Of a stretch of 64,000 nt of DNA, positions 7,177 to 14,365 are shown in pieces (position 1 is the stretch's first letter; each line of letters begins with the position of its first letter). The notes beneath the pieces were generated by a model that was given only the letters and a program-made list of their open reading frames with translations, did no database searches and was not told the DNA's origin. This stretch comes from an uncultured Enterocloster sp. (lineage in GTDB: Bacteria; Bacillota; Clostridia; Lachnospirales; Lachnospiraceae). The position numbers and the translations under genes were made by a program. The DNA is taken from positions 1 to 64,000 of the forward strand of contig CALWQV010000003.1 of NCBI GenBank assembly GCA_944383785.1. The letters are read 5' to 3'.

Positions 7177-7385
7177 CGTTTGAAATGTTTTCGGTTTTGA
7201 AGCTGTTCCTGTTGCGCTTCTATTTTGGCCCAGAGGCGGTCAAAGTCGCCTGGATCCGGCTCTGGAACTTGGCATTTGCCAGCGGCGATGTCGGCCTCTG
7301 CCTGCTCAAGCTCACGAATGAGATCATCGTCAGAGCAGTGGTAGAGCTTGCGGAGTAGTTCGTCTATGTGGTGTTTTCTTGCCAT
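7164..7385 (-). CDS. Small hypothetical protein, divergent from XRE regulator
   Basis: A 73-residue, strongly charged, helical protein (HHIDELLRKLYHCSDDDLIRELEQAEADIAAG) with a basic C-terminus (KHFKRKSR). No family is recognised. Support for its being real: amino-acid composition typical of a soluble protein, a terminator overlapping its stop, a minus-strand promoter (TTGAGT, 17 bp, TATGAT at 7452-7424) and a palindrome of the regulator type over that promoter. The overlapping 83-residue plus-strand frame has none of these. It may be a partner or target of the adjacent XRE protein. Confidence 0.6.
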   Translation of the reverse strand: MARKHHIDELLRKLYHCSDDDLIRELEQAEADIAAGKCQVPEPDPGDFDRLWAKIEAQQEQLQNRKHFKRKSR

Positions 7386-7403
7386 ATGCTATCCCCCGAT
7401 ACG

Positions 7404-7475
7404 ATTGTTACTATCTAGTGACAATCATAACATTAAAAATGGGTATACTCAAGATAAACGTTACTAGATAGTGAC
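7404..7475. promoter_or_regulatory. Pair of XRE operator palindromes in a divergent promoter
   Basis: Two near-palindromes with GTTACTA and TAGTGAC arms lie at 7407-7422 and 7460-7475. The first extends to 22 bp (ATTGTTACTA...TAGTGACAAT). Their centres are 53 bp apart, close to five helical turns. Site 1 overlaps the -10 of the minus-strand gene. Site 2 lies just after a plus-strand TATACT (7444-7449). Confidence 0.6.
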
Positions 7476-7494
7476 AATTAGGGAGTATGCCTCT

Positions 7495-7725
7495 ATGCAG
7501 TGGATTCTACAAGATGTGCCCATAGGAAGAAATATACAAAATATACGCATGTCTAAAGGCATGACTCAGTCCGCTGTTGTAGCGCAATTACAGCTGAAGG
7601 GAAGTATAATGTCCAGAAGCACATTGGCCAACATTGAATCTGGTAAACGTAATATCAAAGCCAGTGATCTTAAATTACTGAAAGAACTTTTCAACGTAGA
7701 TTATAATGAATTTTTTAAAGAATGA
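7495..7725 (+). CDS. XRE-family HTH transcriptional regulator
   Basis: A 76-residue protein that is one Cro/C1-type helix-turn-helix domain: IGRNIQNIRMSKGMTQSAVVAQL, then MSRSTLANIESGKRNIKASDLKLL. The last residues (FNVDYNEFF) match the usual end of the five-helix domain. The frame is open from GTG 7471, but that lies in an operator. ATG 7495 has AGGGAG nine bases upstream. It probably represses itself and the divergent small gene through the two palindromes. Confidence 0.85.
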   Translation: MQWILQDVPIGRNIQNIRMSKGMTQSAVVAQLQLKGSIMSRSTLANIESGKRNIKASDLKLLKELFNVDYNEFFKE

Positions 7726-7768
7726 GCGGGCCGCCGGGACACATGCCGGGAGCCCGCTGTTGTTTTTC
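7725..7768 (+). terminator. Terminator after XRE gene
   Basis: An AGCGGGC / GCCCGCT stem with inner CCGG pairing, followed by TGTTGTTTTTC, directly at the stop codon. From here to 7919 I see no gene. Confidence 0.8.
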
Positions 7769-7919
7769 CTAGACATCTTTTCTCTTATATCCGGCAATTG
7801 CCATCATTACATCCTGGATCGAAAGGCTAATCGCTGTTTTCTTCTCCTCTGGAAGCGTCTGAAAATCATACATCTTCCTGCAATTTCAAGAGGATAGCGA
7901 ATGTACTCAAGAACGTATA

Positions 7920-8525
7920 TTACAATCCAATAGCTAAATTCACTACCCTCCCCCCAAGCCTCTCCGCCTCAACCTCCTGATGGGTAGCGACCACCAGCAT
8001 CCGCCCATTCAGCCGTCCCAACACATAGCGGATCACCAGATTCCTGGTCTTCCCATCCAGCCCGGTAAATGGTTCGTCCATGAGTACGATCCGGGAAGGC
8101 GCGATCATAGCGCGGCAGATTGCGGTCCGCCGTTTCATGCCGCCGCTGAAGGTATAGACCGGCTGGTTCAGGCAGTCTTTTGGAAGCAGCTGTAAAAGCT
8201 CTTCTCTGGCCGCCTTCGCGTCATAAGGCGCACCGGCGGCGATTCGGACGTTCTCCACAGGAGAAAATGCCTCGCAGAGACGGTTTTCCTGAAACACGGC
8301 GGAGAATCTGGGCCGGAGTAAGGGGGAGTCCTGGCCGTCAAAGAAACGGATCTCTCCCCGATCCGGCTGTTCCAGTCCCAGAAGCAGGCGAAGGAAAGTG
8401 GTCTTTCCAGAACCAGAGGGGCTCATCAGGCAGATCGGCTGTTCATCGGTCAGCGTCAGATTCAGATGGTTCAGGACTACTTTTTCCTGATAGGATTTTG
8501 TCAGATTCGAAATTTCAATCTTCAT
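7920..8525 (-). CDS. ABC transporter ATP-binding protein (TauB/SsuB-like)
   Basis: The nucleotide-binding subunit of a nitrate/sulfonate/taurine-type importer. It has Walker A SPSGSGKTT (about residue 36), a Q-loop in FSAVFQENRL, the signature FSGGMKRR, Walker B RIVLMDEP with a following D-loop, and the switch His in VVATHQE. At 201 residues it is shorter than typical TauB (about 250), ending soon after the switch region. I use ATG 8525, which has AGGAGG eight bases upstream; the frame itself runs to 8576 over the permease stop. It is the last gene of an SBP-permease-ATPase operon whose permease is interrupted. Confidence 0.9.
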   Translation of the reverse strand: MKIEISNLTKSYQEKVVLNHLNLTLTDEQPICLMSPSGSGKTTFLRLLLGLEQPDRGEIRFFDGQDSPLLRPRFSAVFQENRLCEAFSPVENVRIAAGAPYDAKAAREELLQLLPKDCLNQPVYTFSGGMKRRTAICRAMIAPSRIVLMDEPFTGLDGKTRNLVIRYVLGRLNGRMLVVATHQEVEAERLGGRVVNLAIGL

Positions 8526-9306
8526 AGAGCGAACCTCCTGATCGGGATTCTTCAGGTGAAAGAGTAGCGGGCGCAAGCTTTCCTAAAAGAAAGAGTGCGG
8601 CCCGTTCGAATAGGGCGCTGATCACGATGATTACAAAGGTCCATGCAAATAGCCCTGCGGTATCCAGGTAAAGCTTGGAATAATAGAGCTGTTCTCCAAT
8701 GGAAGAGGAGGGCAGTCCGATTACCTCCGCCGCGATGCCGGATTTTAAGCTCATGCCCAGAGCGGTCCGGCAGCCAGTCACCAGCTAAGGAACCAGGGAC
8801 GGCAGATAGATCATACGGATTTGGTGGGGGATGGAAAGGCAAAATACCCGGGCCATTTCCAAAAGCTCCCGATCCGCCGCCAAAAGCCCCGCCCTGGTAT
8901 TGACGTAAATCATCGGCAGCACCACCAGAAAGGCGATGAGCACGGACAGGTAATTGGAGCCGATCCAGATCAGAGCCAGGATCACAAAGGAGGCCACCGG
9001 CACGGAGCGGATCAGAACCATAAATGGCTCTAGCACCTCGCCGAGGATAGGAAAACGCCAGGCGGCGCTTCCAAGAAGGAGCCCGCTAAGGAAAGCGCCT
9101 CCAAAGCCAAGACCGATGCGGCCAAAGGAGGCGGCAATGGTGGTCCAGAAGTCCGGCTCCTGAATTTGGGCGGCCAAAGCCCGGACCATCTGTGCCGGTC
9201 CGGCAAAAATAATGGAATTGTCGATGGCCCAGGCAGCCAGCTGCCAGATGAAGAGCCAGAACAGGAAAATCAATCCCTTTCGGAGCCATGGGTGTCTCAT
9301 AATCAA
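8515..9306 (-). pseudogene. ABC transporter permease (TauC/SsuC-like) split by an in-frame amber codon
   Basis: Two pieces in one frame form a complete BPD-type permease of about 263 residues. The first, 9306-8785 (173 residues), has membrane spans beginning GLIFLFWLFIWQLAAWAI. The second, 8784-8515, carries the EAA-loop continuation (GCRTALGMSLKSGIAAEVIG) and the last spans. They are separated only by TAG at 8787-8785, within PSLVP-stop-LVTGC, where family members read straight through. One base change (for example CAG to TAG) explains it. No ribosome site precedes the second half. Without readthrough the importer would lack its channel, so I call it a pseudogene; a base-call error is the alternative. 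Confidence 0.8.
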
Positions 9307-9314
9307 TCCCTTTT

Positions 9315-10439
9315 TTATGGAAGATAATAGAAATCTTCTCCCGGAAGCTGCCCCCCTACGGAAGCGGCGTCCTGTTTAAACAGAACTGCCAGATAGCCCG
9401 AGAGGGCGTCCTTCATTTCCTGGCCGGTGATGCACACGATGTTGCATTGCGGCAGGGCCTGCTTGGCGATGGGTGCCTTTTCCACAATGCCTGCATCCGC
9501 CACCAGCTGGGCCGCCTCGTCCAGGTTGGAGGAGGTGTAGGAGGTGGATTCCTGATGGTCTTTTAAGAATAAGGAGATGGCATCCGGATTTTCATCTAAA
9601 AATTCCCTCCGCGCCAGAGTGACGCCGGTGACCAGCATGCTCCCGGTGGATTCATTCAGCTTGTCCCATTCCTCGGTCAGGTCGATCACCTGCTTTAAGT
9701 CTGGATTCTGGATGCAGGCCGCCGTGGCGAAGGGCTGGGGCAGAACGCCGATGGAGCCAGGCTCTTCCTTTAAAAGGGAGGCAACCTCTGTGGCCTCGGA
9801 CTTAAACTGTAAATTCACATCCTCGCTGGTTAAGCCATTTTCCGCCAGAAGGTAATTCATGGCGTATTCCGGCGTAGTGCCCTTTCCGGTCATGTAGATG
9901 GTTTTGCCTGCCAGATCTCCCATGGAGGCGATGGAATCATCGGAAGCCACCACATAGAGGACTCCCAGGGTGTTGATGTCGATCACCGCCACTTGCCCCT
10001 GAGTCTTAGAATAGAGGACGCTGGCCACATTGGCGGGGATCAGGGCAATGTCCAGATCGCCGGTGGCGATTTTTCCTACCAGCTCATCTGCGGCTCCGGC
10101 CATGGTGAACTCGTAGGTATTTTCCGCCTCGCCCCTAGAAGCGCGGTCCATCAGCTGCACCAGGCCCATGGAAGTCGGGCCTTTTAAACCGCCGATGCGG
10201 ACGAGGGAACCGGTTTCGGGGGAATCAGCCTGTTCTTCTGATTCAGAAGAAGATTCAGCAGGCGCTTCGGAAGCGGGCTGGGAGGCTTCTTCGCTGCTTT
10301 CAGAAGCGCTTTCGCTCTCGGCTGGGGCAGAACCCTGGCCGGACTGAGACGCGCCGCAGCCGGAAAGGCCCAGGGAGGACAGCATAAGAGCCCCGGCAAG
10401 GACTGCCGTTGTCAATAAAGAAATACGTTTTTTCATCAT
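9315..10439 (-). CDS. ABC transporter substrate-binding lipoprotein (TauA/NMT1-like)
   Basis: Extracellular binding protein of the importer, 374 residues. It has a lipoprotein signal (MMKKRISLLTTAVLAGALML, lipobox LSGC with Cys about 28) and a long Ser/Glu/Ala linker (30-78). Its periplasmic-binding fold resembles the NMT1/THI5/TauA group: LVRIGGLKGPTSMGLVQLM, a DELVGKIATGDLDIALIPANVAS segment and YVVASDDSIASMGDLAGKTI. The ligand cannot be read from sequence; sulfonate, nitrate, thiamine-precursor and metal-chelate binders share this fold. The start has AGGAG nine bases upstream. A 250-base repeat-rich leader precedes it. Confidence 0.85.
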   Translation of the reverse strand: MMKKRISLLTTAVLAGALMLSSLGLSGCGASQSGQGSAPAESESASESSEEASQPASEAPAESSSESEEQADSPETGSLVRIGGLKGPTSMGLVQLMDRASRGEAENTYEFTMAGAADELVGKIATGDLDIALIPANVASVLYSKTQGQVAVIDINTLGVLYVVASDDSIASMGDLAGKTIYMTGKGTTPEYAMNYLLAENGLTSEDVNLQFKSEATEVASLLKEEPGSIGVLPQPFATAACIQNPDLKQVIDLTEEWDKLNESTGSMLVTGVTLARREFLDENPDAISLFLKDHQESTSYTSSNLDEAAQLVADAGIVEKAPIAKQALPQCNIVCITGQEMKDALSGYLAVLFKQDAASVGGQLPGEDFYYLP

Positions 10440-10466
10440 TTTACAAGACTCCTTTCATTGGGTAAA

Positions 10467-10498
10467 GCCCCAGCGGCCAGGAAAACGGCCGATGGGGC
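10467..10498 (-). promoter_or_regulatory. GC-rich hairpin in the leader of the ABC operon
   Basis: GCCCCA(T)CGGCC pairs with GGCCG(C)TGGGGC across an 8-base loop, just upstream of the lipoprotein ribosome site. Few T residues follow on the minus strand, so it may be an attenuator or an RNA-stability element rather than a simple terminator. Confidence 0.45.
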
Positions 10499-10571
10499 AA
10501 TTTCATTCTACCTTGTCTACTAACCTCATCGTTCGCCTGCGGCTCCGATTCGCTAAGTGGCCAGGTATGAC

Positions 10572-10676
10572 TCGCACTAGGCTCGAGAATGATACTCGTC
10601 GCATTGCTCCGAGTATCCGCTTTCGCACTAGGCTCGAAAAGACCTCGCCAAGTGCTCAATGCGTCGCCAAGTGCTC
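10572..10676. repeat. Complex intergenic repeat: two direct-repeat pairs around a hairpin
   Basis: A 15-bp sequence (TCGCACTAGGCTCGA) occurs at 10572-10586 and 10623-10637, flanking a perfect 8-bp hairpin (GATACTCG 10591-10598 / CGAGTATC 10610-10617). A second direct repeat (TCGCCAAGTGCTC) occurs at 10645-10657 and 10664-10676. There is no coding potential I trust. It looks like a dispersed, mobile-type intergenic element, but the window holds only one copy. Confidence 0.6.
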
Positions 10677-10789
10677 CTAGTATACCACACCGCTTCTCTT
10701 TTTGCCAGGTAAAAACCTCTCAATAAGGCTCAATAAGACCGCCGCATGAAAAGCACGCAAAAAAGTGCAGAAAGGAAGCCTCTTAAGTA

Positions 10790-10818
10790 TTGATATAAAG
10801 TTCACAATGTGAGATAAT
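10790..10818 (+). promoter_or_regulatory. Promoter of the sensory hydrogenase operon, with internal palindrome
   Basis: TTGATA at 10790-10795, a 17-bp spacer and GATAAT at 10813-10818. The spacer ends in a perfect 11-bp palindrome TCACAATGTGA (10802-10812), a candidate binding site for a Crp/Fnr-type protein such as the one at 18920-19627. A CCCCTC/GAGGGG hairpin (10868-10886) lies in the leader. Confidence 0.5.
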
Positions 10819-10921
10819 AAAAGGGTATCCTGCGGTCTGAATTTTGCAGGTATTTCGTGAATAAACGCCCCTCTTTGACCGAGGGGAGTAACAAAGATTA
10901 AATTATTGGAGGAATCAAGGG

Positions 10922-11167
10922 ATGAAAGTTACAATTTGTATCGGAAGCGCATGTCATTTGAAGGGATCCAGAGAGATCATTGAGAAGATGCAGAAGCTGG
11001 TAGCGGCCAACGGTCTTTCCGACCAGGTGGACTTAAACGGCGCTTTCTGCAGCGGCAACTGCGACCACGGCGTCTGCGTGACGGTGGAGGATCAGCTGTA
11101 CTCGCTGAAACCGGAAGATACGGAAGAATTCTTCCAGAAGGAAATCTTGGGGAGACTTAAAGCATGA
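10922..11167 (+). CDS. Thioredoxin-like [2Fe-2S] ferredoxin
   Basis: An 81-residue stand-alone thioredoxin-like [2Fe-2S] domain, related to the C-terminal half of NuoE. Ligands read as CIGSACHLKGS near residue 6 and GAFCSGNCDHG near residue 42, giving the Cx4C...Cx3C pattern. Such proteins pass electrons to or from [FeFe] hydrogenases. The start has GGAGG upstream. Its stop overlaps the next ATG by four bases (ATGA), so it is co-translated with the PAS-containing H-cluster protein, its likely partner. Confidence 0.88.
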   Translation: MKVTICIGSACHLKGSREIIEKMQKLVAANGLSDQVDLNGAFCSGNCDHGVCVTVEDQLYSLKPEDTEEFFQKEILGRLKA

Positions 11168-13083
11168 GCAGGGAGATCATTGATTTTAAGGCCACGAAAT
11201 GTAAGCATTGTTACAAGTGTGTCCGCTACTGCGATGTGAAAGCCATCCAGGTAAAGGACGAGCAGGCACAGATTATGCCGGATAAGTGTATTCTCTGCGG
11301 CCACTGCCTGAAAGTCTGTCCCCAGTCTGCCAAGACTTTAAACAGCGATTTAAATAAGGTAAAGGGATACATAAAGGCCGGACAGCGGGTGGTGGTATCC
11401 ATCGCCCCCTCCTACATGGGCCTGTTGAAGTTTAAGACCATCGGCCAGGTCCGCGCCGCCATTATGCGTCTGGGATTTGAGGATGTGCGGGAGACTTCGG
11501 AGGGAGCCGCCTTTGTGACGGAGGAGTATGCCCGTCTGTTAAAGGAGCATAAGATGGAGAATATTATTACCACCTGCTGCCCCAGCGTCAACGACCTGAT
11601 CGAGATCTATTACCCGCAGCTGATCCCCTACCTTGCCCCGGTGGTTTCTCCCATGATCGCCCATGGGAAAATTCTGAAGGAGGAGCTGGGGCCGGATGTG
11701 AAGGTGGTATTCTTAGGCCCCTGTATCGCTAAGATGAAGGAGGCGGAGGATCCCCGCCACGCCGGCGTGATTGACGCGGTCCTGAATTTCAACGACCTGA
11801 ATCAGTGGCTGAACGAGGAGGAGATCGTGATCGAGGACTGCGAGGACACGCCCTTTGTCCGTTTTGATCCTAAGGTAAACCGTCTCTATCCGGTGACCAA
11901 CGGCGTGGTGAACTCCGTGCTGGCCACAGAGGAGAAGCGGGACGGCTACCGGAAGTTTTATGTCCATGGCACAGCCAACTGCATCGACCTGTGCAGGAGT
12001 ATGATGCGCGGAGAGATCAAAGGCTGCTTTATCGAGATGAATATGTGCGCCGGCGGTTGCATCAAGGGACCCACGGTGGACGATGAGTTCATTTCCAGAT
12101 TTAAGATCAAGCTGGATATGGAGGAAACCATCGCCAAGGAGCCCGCTGAGCCCCGCCAGATGGAACCGGTGTGGGAAAAGGTATCCTTTGAGAAGACCTT
12201 CGAGGATCACTCCCCCAAGGATCCCATGCCCATAGAGGAAGAGATCCGGGCCATCCTGCGCAAGACCAACAAGACCCGCCCCGAGGACGAGTTAAACTGC
12301 GGTGCCTGCGGATATCCCACTTGCCGGGATAAGGCCATCGCTGTGTTCCAGCACAAGGCGGAGGTCAGCATGTGCATCCCCTTCATGCATGAGAAGGCGG
12401 AGTCCATGTCCAATCTGGTGATGGAGACATCGCCCAATATTGTATTGATCGTAGACTCGGATATGAAGATCAGGGAATACTCCGATGTAGGCGAGCGCTA
12501 CTTCGGAAAGACCCGTTCTGAGGCCCTTCAGATGTACCTCTATGAGTTTATCGACCCTGTGGATTTCCAGTGGGTATTCGACACCCATCAGAACATCCAT
12601 GGCAAGCGGGTGAATTATCCGGAGTACAACCTATCCACCCTCCAGAACATTGTATATATTGAGAAGGAAAATGCGGTTCTAGCTACCTTTATCGATATTA
12701 CCAAGGAGGAGGAGCAGGCCAGGGAGGATTATGAGAAGAATCTGGAGACCATCGACCTGGCCCAGAAGGTCATTCACAAGCAGATGATGGTGGCCCAGGA
12801 GATTGCCGGCCTTCTCGGCGAAACCACGGCGGAGACAAAGACTACCCTGACCAAGCTGTGCAAATCTTTGCTTGACGATGGAACCTCGGATCTGGGCTTT
12901 ACCGGCGGCGAGGAGGACGCCAGCCGTCCGAATGTTCACTTGGGAAGCGCCCCGGCGCCCCAGACCGCCCCGCAGCCGGAAGAGCACACCGGTTATGTGA
13001 GCCTGGGCAAGGCTCCGGTCCGTCCTCAGAACAGCTATGTCCATTTCACGCCGGGTTCCGGCCCCAAAGGCAGCGGGAGGTAG
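11164..13083 (+). CDS. Sensory-type [FeFe] hydrogenase with PAS domain (HydS-like)
   Basis: A 639-residue protein with the order 2x[4Fe-4S] (CKHCYKC... about 13-23 and CILCGHC... about 42-52), an H-cluster domain (60-320), an extra four-Cys Fe-S domain (LNCGACGYPTCRDKA, about 378-404), a PAS domain (about 415-525) and a Gln/Pro-rich tail. H-cluster motifs are TTCCPS (136-141), GPCIAK (185-190) and MNMCAGGCIKGP (293-304). PAS-bearing [FeFe] proteins are classed as putative H2 sensors (group C), as with HydS of Ruminococcus albus. It lies between a [2Fe-2S] ferredoxin and a SpoIIE-type phosphatase, fitting a sensor that reports through protein phosphorylation. Catalytic turnover cannot be excluded. 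Confidence 0.88.
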   Translation: MSREIIDFKATKCKHCYKCVRYCDVKAIQVKDEQAQIMPDKCILCGHCLKVCPQSAKTLNSDLNKVKGYIKAGQRVVVSIAPSYMGLLKFKTIGQVRAAIMRLGFEDVRETSEGAAFVTEEYARLLKEHKMENIITTCCPSVNDLIEIYYPQLIPYLAPVVSPMIAHGKILKEELGPDVKVVFLGPCIAKMKEAEDPRHAGVIDAVLNFNDLNQWLNEEEIVIEDCEDTPFVRFDPKVNRLYPVTNGVVNSVLATEEKRDGYRKFYVHGTANCIDLCRSMMRGEIKGCFIEMNMCAGGCIKGPTVDDEFISRFKIKLDMEETIAKEPAEPRQMEPVWEKVSFEKTFEDHSPKDPMPIEEEIRAILRKTNKTRPEDELNCGACGYPTCRDKAIAVFQHKAEVSMCIPFMHEKAESMSNLVMETSPNIVLIVDSDMKIREYSDVGERYFGKTRSEALQMYLYEFIDPVDFQWVFDTHQNIHGKRVNYPEYNLSTLQNIVYIEKENAVLATFIDITKEEEQAREDYEKNLETIDLAQKVIHKQMMVAQEIAGLLGETTAETKTTLTKLCKSLLDDGTSDLGFTGGEEDASRPNVHLGSAPAPQTAPQPEEHTGYVSLGKAPVRPQNSYVHFTPGSGPKGSGR

Positions 13084-13086
13084 AGG

Positions 13087-14265
13087 ATGGATATTACGGT
13101 AGATGTTGCGTATAAGAGTCTGAACAAATATACCGAAATTCTCTGCGGAGACAAGGTGGAGATCCTCCAGACCGAGGATTCCAACATCATGATCCTGGCC
13201 GACGGCATGGGAAGCGGCGTAAAGGCCAACATCCTTTCCACCCTGACCTCCAAGATTTTAGGCACCATGTTTTTAAACGGGGCTACTCTGGAGGAATGCG
13301 TGGAGACTATCAGCGAGACCCTGCCCATCTGCCAGGTCCGCCAGGTGGCATATTCCACTTTCAGCATTCTTCAGGTCTACCATAACGGCGATGCTTACCT
13401 GGTGGAGTATGATAATCCGGGGTGTATTTTCATTCGGGACGGGAAGCTGATGGAGATCCCCCAGAATATCCGGGAGATCCGAGGCAAGAAGATCAATGAG
13501 TACCGTTTCAAGGTGCAGAAAGGGGATGCCCTGATCCTCATGAGCGATGGCACCATCCATGCCGGAGTAGGGGAGCTGTTAAATTTCGGCTGGCTGTGGC
13601 AGGATATCGCGGATTACGCGGTTCGTCAATATGCCATGACCATTTCCGCCATGCGTCTGGCGGCGGCTATCAGCCGGGCCTGCGATGAGCTCTACCAGTT
13701 TAAGCCCGGAGACGATACCACTGTAGCCTGTATGCGGATCATCGACAGCAAGCCGGTACACCTGATGACCGGTCCGGCCCGGAACAAGGAAGATGATAAC
13801 CGTATGGTTCAGGACTTCATGTCCGACCCGGCGGCCAAAACCATTGTCTGCGGCGGAACCAGCGCCACCATTGTGTCCAGAGTTTTAAAGAAGAGTCTCA
13901 ACGTCTCTCTGGATTATGTGGACCCGGAGATTCCGCCCATCGCCTACATGGACGGCGTGGACTTGGTGACAGAAGGGGTGCTTACCTTAAACCGGGTAGT
14001 TCAGCTTCTGCGGCGGTATGTGAAGAATGAGACGGTTTCCGAGGATTTCTTCCTGGAGCTGGATAAGCCCAACGGCGCTTCCATGGTGGCTAAGGTTCTG
14101 ATCGAGGACTGCACGGAGGTTCATCTGTATGTAGGAAAAGCCATCAACAGCGCTTATCAGAATCCCGGCCTGCCCTTTGATCTGGGCATCCGCCAGAACC
14201 TGGTAGAGCAGCTTAAGAGCGTGATCGAGGAAATGGGCAAAAAAGTGGTTGTAACCTATTATTAG
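13087..14265 (+). CDS. SpoIIE-family protein serine/threonine phosphatase
   Basis: A 392-residue PP2C-type phosphatase of the SpoIIE/RsbU group. The N-terminal half shows the metal-binding motifs: ILADGMGSGVKAN (Asp-Gly, about residue 37), FSILQVYHNGDAYLVEYDNPG, LILMSDGTIHAG and KPGDDTTVACMRI. The C-terminal 170 residues (from about LMTGPARNKEDD) form a second domain I cannot name. It starts four bases after the sensory hydrogenase stop, so the pair is one unit. The inferred role is dephosphorylating a regulator in response to the H-cluster/PAS sensor. Confidence 0.88.
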   Translation: MDITVDVAYKSLNKYTEILCGDKVEILQTEDSNIMILADGMGSGVKANILSTLTSKILGTMFLNGATLEECVETISETLPICQVRQVAYSTFSILQVYHNGDAYLVEYDNPGCIFIRDGKLMEIPQNIREIRGKKINEYRFKVQKGDALILMSDGTIHAGVGELLNFGWLWQDIADYAVRQYAMTISAMRLAAAISRACDELYQFKPGDDTTVACMRIIDSKPVHLMTGPARNKEDDNRMVQDFMSDPAAKTIVCGGTSATIVSRVLKKSLNVSLDYVDPEIPPIAYMDGVDLVTEGVLTLNRVVQLLRRYVKNETVSEDFFLELDKPNGASMVAKVLIEDCTEVHLYVGKAINSAYQNPGLPFDLGIRQNLVEQLKSVIEEMGKKVVVTYY

Positions 14266-14365
14266 GAAATGCCAGGAAAAGGCCTGTGTATTTGTTTTAA
14301 AACTTGCCTTTCATATACAAATGTTGTAGATTGAATGATAGGGATTTAACAAGGAGGTTTGATCA

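Noticed and set aside
7107..7358. 83-residue plus-strand frame
   Set aside because: Overlaps the better supported minus-strand gene; starts within a terminator hairpin region and has no ribosome site.
8785..8787. Programmed amber readthrough or pyrrolysine insertion
   Set aside because: No sign of pyl genes or a downstream insertion element, and the context is an ordinary permease; nonsense mutation or sequence error is simpler.
10572..10676. CRISPR-like array
   Set aside because: Repeat units are short (13 and 15 bp), only two copies each, different from each other, and no cas genes are present.
10440..10690. TPP riboswitch before the TauA/NMT1-like gene
   Set aside because: I looked for the CTGAGA and ACCTGATCTGGATAATGCC-type motifs on the minus strand and did not find them.
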